From assembly GCF_900101095.1 (NCBI RefSeq), contig NZ_FNFM01000008.1, forward strand, positions 186,001-250,000: a stretch of DNA of 64,000 nt. Direction: 5' to 3'. The position numbers and the translations under genes were made by a program. Origin of the DNA: Actinopolyspora mzabensis. Its GTDB lineage: Bacteria; Actinomycetota; Actinomycetes; Mycobacteriales; Pseudonocardiaceae. Below the pieces are notes generated by a model. The model was not told the origin of the DNA and searched no databases. It worked only from the letters and a program-made list of their open reading frames with translations. Below, piece by piece: positions 58,467-64,000 of the stretch (positions within the stretch are counted from its first letter, which is position 1; each line of letters starts with the position of its first letter).

Positions 58467-61034
58467 TTGACCGCCGAAGCCCTCCCCGCCGAGCTTCGTC
58501 GCACGATCGTGCAGCTCGCGCGCACACCTCGCCTGCTGGTCGCCTGCGACTACGACGGCACATTGGCCCCGATCGTGGGGGATCCGAGTCAGGCCAAACC
58601 ACTACCCGAATCGGTACACGCGATGCGTTCGCTGGCCGCGCTGCCCACCACGACCGCCGCGGTCATCTCGGGCAGGGCGCTGCGGGATCTCGCCACGCTG
58701 TCCCGGCTGCCCGCCGAGGTTCACCTGGTGGGCAGTCACGGTTCCGAGTTCGACGTCGGTTTCGTGCACGAACTCGATCCGGACACCACGCACCTGCGCA
58801 CTCAGTTGCAGCGCGGCCTGCAGGAGATCACCGCCGGCCAGCCGGGGGTGACGCTGGAGGCGAAACCGGCCAGCGTGGCCGTGCACGTCCGCAGGGCGGA
58901 CCCCGAAGTCAGCGAGCGTGTTTTCGGCGCTATCCGTTCCGGGCCGGCCACCTGGGAAGGCGTACAGGTCACCGAGGGCAAGTCGGTGATGGAACTCGCC
59001 GTGGTGGAGACCGACAAGGGCAACGCCTTCGAGGCGCTGCGGCACCAGGTCGGTTGCACCGGGGCGATCTTCCTCGGTGACGACGTCACCGACGAGAAGG
59101 TCTTCAGCAAACTGCACGGCCCGGACCTGGGCATCAAGGTCGGCGAGGGTGACACGTTGGCCCACTACCGGGTGCCGGACACACCCGGCGTGGCGACGGT
59201 GCTCGCCCTGCTCATGGAGGAACGCCGTACCTGGCTGTACGGGGAGCAGGCACCCGCCATCGAGCGGCTGTCGATGCTGGCCAACGAGCGCACGGTGGCG
59301 CTGCTGACGCCGGACGCCCGGGTCACGTGGATGTGCCACCCGGGTCCGGACTCCGCCGCCGTGTTCGCCGATCTGCTGGGTGGGCACGGCGCCGGGCACT
59401 TCTCGGTACTGCCCGCGCAGCCGCAGTCGCACCCGGAGAACGGCAACGGTGCGCCGCGCAGCACGCTGCCGCTGGGGCAGCGCTACGTCCCAGGCACCAT
59501 GACCGTGGAAACCCGCTGGTCGCGGTTGTTGGTGACCGACTACCTGGAGCACGGCGGCGACTCCCACCGCACGGACCTGATCCGGGTGATCAGCGGCAGC
59601 ACCAGGGCCGTGGTGGAGTTCGCTCCCCGCCCCGAGTTCGGTCAGGTTCCGGTGCGGATGACCGCCGAGGCGGAGGGGATCCGGGTGCACGGCACCTCCG
59701 AACCGATGGTGCTGTACTCGCCCTCGGTGAAGTGGCAGATCACTTCGGACGGCATGCACGAGAGCGCGCACACGGAGCTGACCCTGTCCGAGGATTCCCC
59801 GGTGGTGCTGGAACTGCGCTGCGGCACCGAAACGCTGGCGGGTTCCGATCTCGCCGAACCGGATCGGCGGTCGATCGCGAACCGGTACTGGTCGGAGTGG
59901 GTGAAGCAGCTGCGACTGCCGAAGGTGGAAACCGACCTGGTGGTGCGTTCGGCGCTGACGCTGCGAGGACTCTGCAACACCGACACCGGCGGGATCATGG
60001 CCGCTGCCACCACCTCCCTGCCGGAGGAGATCGGTGGGGTGCGCAACTGGGACTACCGCTACTGCTGGCTGCGGGACGGGGCGATGAGCGCCCGTGCGCT
60101 GGTCTCGCTGGGCTCCACCGAGGAGGCCGAGGCCTTCCTGGACTGGCTGCACCGGGTGATGGACACCCTGCCCGGCCCGGAACGACTGCACCCGCTGTAC
60201 TCGCTGGCCGGTGGCACGCTCGGTCCGGAGGCCGTCATCGACAGCCTGCCGGGTTACGCCGGTTCCCGGCCGGTGCGGGTGGGCAACCTGGCCGATCAGC
60301 AGGTGCAGCTGGACGTGTTCGGGCCGGTGGTGGAGCTGGCCACGGACCTGGCGCTGGCGCACGGCAAGCTGCGCGACGCCGACTGGGAACTGGTCAAAGG
60401 CATGGCGGAGGCCGTGACCTGGCGCTGGTTCGAGCCGGACCACGGTATCTGGGAGGAACGCGACGTTCCCAGGCACCACGTCTACTCCAAGGTGATGTGC
60501 TGGGTCACGATCGACCGGGCGCTCAAGCTGGCGGCGCACTACGACCGGCCGCCCGAGCCGGGCTGGGCGCAGCTGCGCGAGCAGATCGCCGAGGATGTGC
60601 TCAAGAACGGCTGGCATCCGGACGTGCAGGCGTTCACCACCGCCTACGAGGGGTCGGATCTGGACGCGGCCTCGCTGTACGTGGGGCTTTCCGGGCTGAT
60701 CGACCCGAGCGACGAGCGGTTCAGGGCCACCGTGACGGCGATCGAGTCGGAGCTGCGCAGCGGCTCGACGGTGTACCGCTACCGCCGGGACGACGGGCTG
60801 CCCGGCCACGAGGGCGGGTTCCACCTGTGCGCCACCTGGCTGATCGAGGCCTATCTGCTTACCGGCAGGCGCACCGAGGCGGAGGAGCTGTTCCAGCAGA
60901 TCGTGGACAACGCGGGCCCCACCGGGCTGCTCTCCGAGGAGTACGACCCGATCGCGGAGCGCTCGCTGGGCAACCATCCGCAGGCGTACTCCCACCTCGG
61001 GCTGATCCGCTGCGCCCAGCTGCTGGACGAGTGA
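58467..61034 (+). CDS. otsB: Fused trehalose-6-phosphatase and GH15-family domain
   Basis: 855 residues in two enzymes. Residues 1-250 are a HAD phosphatase (nucleophile DYDGTLAPIVGDP, VISGRALRDLATLSRLP, metal-binding FLGDDVTDEKVF) that would dephosphorylate trehalose-6-phosphate. Residues about 270-855 form a glycoside hydrolase family 15 module (glucoamylase/trehalase type): LTPDARVTWMCHPGPDSAAV, GGVRNWDYRYCWLRDGAMSA, VTWRWFEPDHGIWEERDVPR and GLLSEEYDP with candidate acidic residues. TTG 58467 is preferred to GTG 58461, which is too close to AGGAG. Making trehalose and a potential trehalase on one chain is odd; the GH15 part may act on another glucoside. Confidence 0.9.
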   Translation: MTAEALPAELRRTIVQLARTPRLLVACDYDGTLAPIVGDPSQAKPLPESVHAMRSLAALPTTTAAVISGRALRDLATLSRLPAEVHLVGSHGSEFDVGFVHELDPDTTHLRTQLQRGLQEITAGQPGVTLEAKPASVAVHVRRADPEVSERVFGAIRSGPATWEGVQVTEGKSVMELAVVETDKGNAFEALRHQVGCTGAIFLGDDVTDEKVFSKLHGPDLGIKVGEGDTLAHYRVPDTPGVATVLALLMEERRTWLYGEQAPAIERLSMLANERTVALLTPDARVTWMCHPGPDSAAVFADLLGGHGAGHFSVLPAQPQSHPENGNGAPRSTLPLGQRYVPGTMTVETRWSRLLVTDYLEHGGDSHRTDLIRVISGSTRAVVEFAPRPEFGQVPVRMTAEAEGIRVHGTSEPMVLYSPSVKWQITSDGMHESAHTELTLSEDSPVVLELRCGTETLAGSDLAEPDRRSIANRYWSEWVKQLRLPKVETDLVVRSALTLRGLCNTDTGGIMAAATTSLPEEIGGVRNWDYRYCWLRDGAMSARALVSLGSTEEAEAFLDWLHRVMDTLPGPERLHPLYSLAGGTLGPEAVIDSLPGYAGSRPVRVGNLADQQVQLDVFGPVVELATDLALAHGKLRDADWELVKGMAEAVTWRWFEPDHGIWEERDVPRHHVYSKVMCWVTIDRALKLAAHYDRPPEPGWAQLREQIAEDVLKNGWHPDVQAFTTAYEGSDLDAASLYVGLSGLIDPSDERFRATVTAIESELRSGSTVYRYRRDDGLPGHEGGFHLCATWLIEAYLLTGRRTEAEELFQQIVDNAGPTGLLSEEYDPIAERSLGNHPQAYSHLGLIRCAQLLDE

Positions 61035-61108
61035 GCCGAGCGGCGACCGGCTGACCGAGGTTCACGCCGGTGCACACCGCCGGTGGCGGGACGGGTCTCA
61101 CCGCGTTC

Positions 61109-61146
61109 CGCCACCGTTCGGCCGACGCGCCACCGTTCGGCCGACG
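61109..61146 (+). repeat. Tandem 19-base duplication
   Basis: CGCCACCGTTCGGCCGACG occurs twice with no gap (61109-61127, 61128-61146) in the 308-base gap between the trehalose gene and the DUF4178 gene. Nothing else is recognised in 61035-61342. Confidence 0.8.
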
Positions 61147-61342
61147 CACAGTCGGGATTTTCGAGAACGTCACCGCTCCCGCACCGCACCGCCGATAGCG
61201 GAAATCACGCAGCGAAATTCCGAACGGGGCACGAATCACACGCGCGGACGCGATTTTTCGCCCGAACGGCGGACAACCGAGCCCCGTTACCGATACGCTA
61301 CCGATCGGCCGGTGGTACTCGGGAATCGCTCAGGGGGCGTCG

Positions 61343-61966
61343 TTGAACATATTCGTGATCCTTCCGATCCTGATACTGCTGGTAGCACTGGTGGCGGTCG
61401 TGATCGCACTCGTGCTCCGGGGGCGGCGTTCGCGGCAGGGCGGTTCCGGACACGGCGAACGGAGCCCGAAGGACCCGTTCGACACCACCGACCAGGACGC
61501 GCTGCGCGGGGATCCGCGCTCGTTGACCGCGGGCGACATCGTGGAGATCCGGGGAATGTCCTACACGGTGCGGGGAACGCTGCGCCTGTCGGAGGGCAGC
61601 TGGCGCTGGGCGGAACACCTGCTGGACGACGCCAAGGGGACCCAGGTGTGGCTGGGAGTCGAGGAGGACCCCGACCTGGTCCTGACGCAGTGGACACCCG
61701 TGGAAACGGACGAGGTGCCGACGCCGGGACCCGTCAAACTGGGCTTCGGTGAGCGCGAGTTCCGCTCCGAGGAGTCCGGCACGGCGCGGTTCAGCAGCGA
61801 GGCCACCACCGGACTCGACGAGAGCGGCAGCGTGCGCTACTACGACTACGAAGCATCCGACGGCACGATGCTTGGTTTCGAGTCCTTCGACGGCGCCGAT
61901 TGGGAAGCCACCCTGGGCGAGGAACTCACCCGCTACGACGTGCGTATCTATCCGGCTTCGGCCTGA
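61343..61966 (+). CDS. DUF4178 membrane-anchored protein
   Basis: 207 residues: an N-terminal membrane helix (FVILPILILLVALVAVVIAL) followed by a basic stretch and a soluble DUF4178 domain (GDIVEIRGMSYTVRGTLRLS, WAEHLLDDAKGTQVWLGVEE, YYDYEASDGTMLGFESFDG). The family occurs in a conserved actinobacterial cluster with DUF4247, DUF350 and a spermidine-synthase-like protein, of unknown function. TTG 61343 follows AGGGGGCG. It is the first gene of that cluster here, 21 bases before the DUF4247 gene. Confidence 0.85.
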   Translation: MNIFVILPILILLVALVAVVIALVLRGRRSRQGGSGHGERSPKDPFDTTDQDALRGDPRSLTAGDIVEIRGMSYTVRGTLRLSEGSWRWAEHLLDDAKGTQVWLGVEEDPDLVLTQWTPVETDEVPTPGPVKLGFGEREFRSEESGTARFSSEATTGLDESGSVRYYDYEASDGTMLGFESFDGADWEATLGEELTRYDVRIYPASA

Positions 61967-61987
61967 CGGGAGGAACCGGGCGAGGCG

Positions 61988-62425
61988 ATGAAACCGAAAT
62001 TCTGGTTCGTCATCGCGGGGATGACTGCGTTTCTGGCGCTGATCATCGCGATGGTCATGATCTTTTCGACCGGCACGGGGCCACGAGCCTACGTGGCGAA
62101 GAACTACACCCGGGCCGTCCAGCTGGACAAACCGGGGGACGACGACAACAAGGCCTACACCTCGAAACTCGAACCGTCCGCCGTGGCGGACGACATCACC
62201 GACACCTGGGAGCCGGTCTCGCAGTACGCGGAGGGCAGCGGCATCTACCTGCGCTACAGCGACGACGCCGTGATCGTCCGGCCGCGTAACCGAGGCTCGG
62301 TCATCCACGTGATGGAACTCGACGAGGCTTACAACCACTACCACCACGTCGTCGGCGGCGTCTGGGGCTGGGGCGGACCTCACGGGCAGACCTTCCGGGG
62401 CGGCGGACCGGGATCGGGCAAATGA
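61988..62425 (+). CDS. DUF4247 family protein
   Basis: 145 residues with an N-terminal helix (FVIAGMTAFLALIIAMVMIF) that may be a signal anchor, then a small exported domain: YVAKNYTRAVQLDKPGDDDN, YAEGSGIYLRYSDDAVIVRP and a His/Gly-rich end (YNHYHHVVGGVWGWGG). DUF4247 members accompany DUF4178 and DUF350 proteins. GGAGG-like GAGG precedes the ATG, and the last codon overlaps the next start by four bases. No enzyme motif is visible. Confidence 0.85.
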   Translation: MKPKFWFVIAGMTAFLALIIAMVMIFSTGTGPRAYVAKNYTRAVQLDKPGDDDNKAYTSKLEPSAVADDITDTWEPVSQYAEGSGIYLRYSDDAVIVRPRNRGSVIHVMELDEAYNHYHHVVGGVWGWGGPHGQTFRGGGPGSGK

Positions 62426-63369
62426 GTACGGGGAACAACGGAACGAACGACAACAAGACCGGAAAGACGCTCGGGCTACTGGCGTTCTTCGGGATCGCGG
62501 GTCTGGTGCTCACCCTGATCGTCCTGGGAACAGGGGGAAAGGGCGGTTCGGCCTCGTTCTACGGTGAGGAGAGCAGCAGTTACATCCAGGGGCGGACCTA
62601 CTCCGGAGCGCCCCTGGGCGGGTTCACCGAGGCCGAGTCCCGGCAGCTGTCCGAGGAACTCGCCGAGGAGGAGCAGCGCTACGGGGTCTGCTTCGGCTGG
62701 AAACTGATCGACGGCAGCGACGACTACCTGTCGTCCTCCTCGGACAGTTCTCCGTACGAGGAGTTGTCGGAGAGCGACTACGACCAGGGGTCCAGCCGCG
62801 GTCCGAACACCCCGGCCAGCACCTGCGAGGAGTGGGTCGAACTGCGGGCCACCGTCGCCTACACCTCGGCGACCAGCGAGCAGTGGAGCGCCGTCGAGTT
62901 GGAGGTGGCCCAGGACCCCGACTCGGATATGGACCTGCCGTACGACTCGGACTTCGCCGAGTTGGGCATCACGGCCGAACGATTCATCGAGGCACCGGTG
63001 GACACCACCGGCCAGGCCGCGATCGCGTTGCCGCTGCTGCTGACCCAGGAGGGCTCGCTGCCCGCCCGTTCGGCCGAGAGCAGGACCGAGACCCGCGCCG
63101 CGGAACCGCTGCCGAGTGCCGACACGGGGATGCCCGGACTGTGGCGCTGGGTGTGGCTGGTGATGCTCGGGCTCGTCACGGTGCTCGGACTCGTGCTCGG
63201 CACCGTGGGTCTCGTACGGCAGCGAGGCAGGAACGATTCGGACGGACCGCCGAGCGGTCCTCCCGGACAGGGCCCACCACCCGGGCAGGGACCACCATCC
63301 GGGCAACAACCTCCGCAACAGCCTCCACCCAACCAGTCCTCCGGTCCGCAGTGGCCACCACAGCAGTGA
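62422..63369 (+). CDS. Hypothetical two-helix membrane protein with proline-rich tail
   Basis: 315 residues, family not recognised. One helix near the N terminus (LGLLAFFGIAGLVLTLIVLG), an acidic, Ser-rich external region of about 160 residues with two cysteines (GVCFGWKL; STCEEWVEL), a second helix (WRWVWLVMLGLVTVLGLVLG) and a Pro/Gln/Gly-rich C-terminal tail on the cytoplasmic side. It starts by ATGA overlap with the DUF4247 gene, so it belongs to the same operon and presumably the same envelope process. Confidence 0.75.
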   Translation: MSTGNNGTNDNKTGKTLGLLAFFGIAGLVLTLIVLGTGGKGGSASFYGEESSSYIQGRTYSGAPLGGFTEAESRQLSEELAEEEQRYGVCFGWKLIDGSDDYLSSSSDSSPYEELSESDYDQGSSRGPNTPASTCEEWVELRATVAYTSATSEQWSAVELEVAQDPDSDMDLPYDSDFAELGITAERFIEAPVDTTGQAAIALPLLLTQEGSLPARSAESRTETRAAEPLPSADTGMPGLWRWVWLVMLGLVTVLGLVLGTVGLVRQRGRNDSDGPPSGPPGQGPPPGQGPPSGQQPPQQPPPNQSSGPQWPPQQ

Positions 63370-63464
63370 CCCGACCCCGGTAACCCGAACACGGAAACCC
63401 GGCCAAGCCCCACGACAGCGGTGGCCGGTGATCCGTTCACATCACGACCCGAAAGGCGCAACAG

Positions 63465-63890
63465 TTGTTCCAGGAACTGCTCTTCGGCTTGTCCGCGGCG
63501 ATCGCCTACGGCGTCGTCGGGGCCGTACTGATGGTCCTCGGCTACGTGCTGGTGGACCTGGCCACTCCGGGCAAGCTCCGCGACCTCATCTGGGTGCACC
63601 GCAACGCGAACGCGGCCATCCTGCTGGTCTCCGGGCTCATCGGTGTGGGCATCGTCCTCACCACCGCGATCGCGGCCAGCGCGAACGACCTGGTGTACGG
63701 ACTGATCGGCACGCTGGCCTACGGGCTGCTCGGTCTGATCCTGATGGGCCTGTCCTTCCTGCTCATCGACGCGATCACGCCGGGAAGGCTCGGTGACGAG
63801 CTGTCCACCGAGACCGTCCACCCGGGCACTTGGGTCTCGGCCTCGTCGCACGTGGTGATCGCGACGATCATCGCCGCGGCGATCTGGTGA
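63465..63890 (+). CDS. DUF350 membrane protein
   Basis: 141 residues with four membrane helices in two similar halves, as usual for DUF350: LSAAIAYGVVGAVLMVLGYV then LVDLATPGKLRDLIW, and LIGTLAYGLLGLILMGLSFL then LIDAITPGRLGDEL. The repeated (V/I)D.(A/I)TPG(K/R)L.(D) motif is the family hallmark. DUF350 proteins commonly neighbour spermidine-synthase-like genes. TTG 63465 is chosen from the family start (FQELLFGLSAAIAYG). Confidence 0.88.
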   Translation: MFQELLFGLSAAIAYGVVGAVLMVLGYVLVDLATPGKLRDLIWVHRNANAAILLVSGLIGVGIVLTTAIAASANDLVYGLIGTLAYGLLGLILMGLSFLLIDAITPGRLGDELSTETVHPGTWVSASSHVVIATIIAAAIW

Positions 63891-63924
63891 CCCACCGCTC
63901 CCCATCGAGAAGCAGCGAAACACC

Positions 63925-64000
63925 ATGAGCAGCACCGCACAGGACGACCACCTCGACGGGACGGTCGATTCCGTCCCGGAGGGACCGGTCGAGGAAACCG
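63925..64000 (+). CDS. Start of a gene cut by the window edge
   Basis: ATG 63925 opens a frame (MSSTAQDDHLDGTVDSVPEG) that runs to the end of the window, with AGAAG upstream. Only 25 codons, polar and acidic, are visible. In related genomes the gene after DUF4178, DUF4247 and DUF350 is often a polyamine aminopropyltransferase-like protein; that identity is an expectation from context, not from these residues. Confidence 0.5.
   Translation, partial: MSSTAQDDHLDGTVDSVPEGPVEET

Overview
The window is high-GC actinomycete DNA. ectABC, two trehalose genes, a DasR-type amino-sugar regulator, EspG/ESX-associated proteins, DUF397/HTH pairs and many GTG/TTG starts suggest a Pseudonocardiales-like, osmotically stressed organism such as Actinopolyspora or Saccharopolyspora. 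The genus is an inference from gene content, not from a search.

Layout. 0-3.3 kb: DasR-like regulator divergent from a SIS-domain sugar-phosphate enzyme and an N-acetylglucosamine kinase, with a dre-like operator between them. 3.4-7.4 kb: a DUF3159 membrane protein, EspG and a very proline-rich protein. 8-13.6 kb: SGNH hydrolase, a large AfsR/SARP regulator and an ADP-ribosylglycohydrolase homologue with altered metal motifs. 13.7-16.1 kb: ectABC. 16.5-20.9 kb: trypsin-like protease, methyltransferase, S15-type hydrolase, GlsB-like membrane protein. 21.3-24.3 kb: HTH (DUF5753) regulator with three tandem DUF397 genes and a divergent zinc-finger operon. 24.4-27.0 kb: cas6e, a possible cas5e tail and a five-repeat type I-E CRISPR array, with no other cas gene. 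27.4-33 kb: an XRE regulator with paired operators, a PAP2-like protein, lipoproteins, an EVE-like protein and small membrane proteins. 33.2-35.9 kb: esterase plus Baeyer-Villiger monooxygenase operon. 36-47 kb: metabolic genes interrupted at 37.2-39.2 kb by a low-GC island with a damaged two-gene cassette. 47.2-51.6 kb: SF1 helicase plus a 940-aa protein with a Cas4/AddB-like cysteine arrangement. 51.9-53.9 kb: a scar of an integrated element at tRNA-Thr (partial tRNA duplication, integrase fragment, flavoprotein, lone CRISPR repeat). 54.6-64 kb: ThrE exporter, otsA, an otsB-GH15 fusion and a DUF4178/DUF4247/DUF350 membrane cluster.

How the genes work together: ectoine and trehalose synthesis supply compatible solutes; the dasR region handles amino sugars; the esterase and BVMO probably oxidise a ketone to an ester and hydrolyse it. 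The most unusual items are the decayed low-GC cassette, the orphan cas6e/CRISPR locus, the helicase/nuclease-like pair, a family of about eight dispersed intergenic palindromes, and the tRNA-Thr integration scar. Three small membrane-protein genes carry single-base frameshifts and one gene carries an in-frame TAG; these could be real decay or assembly errors.
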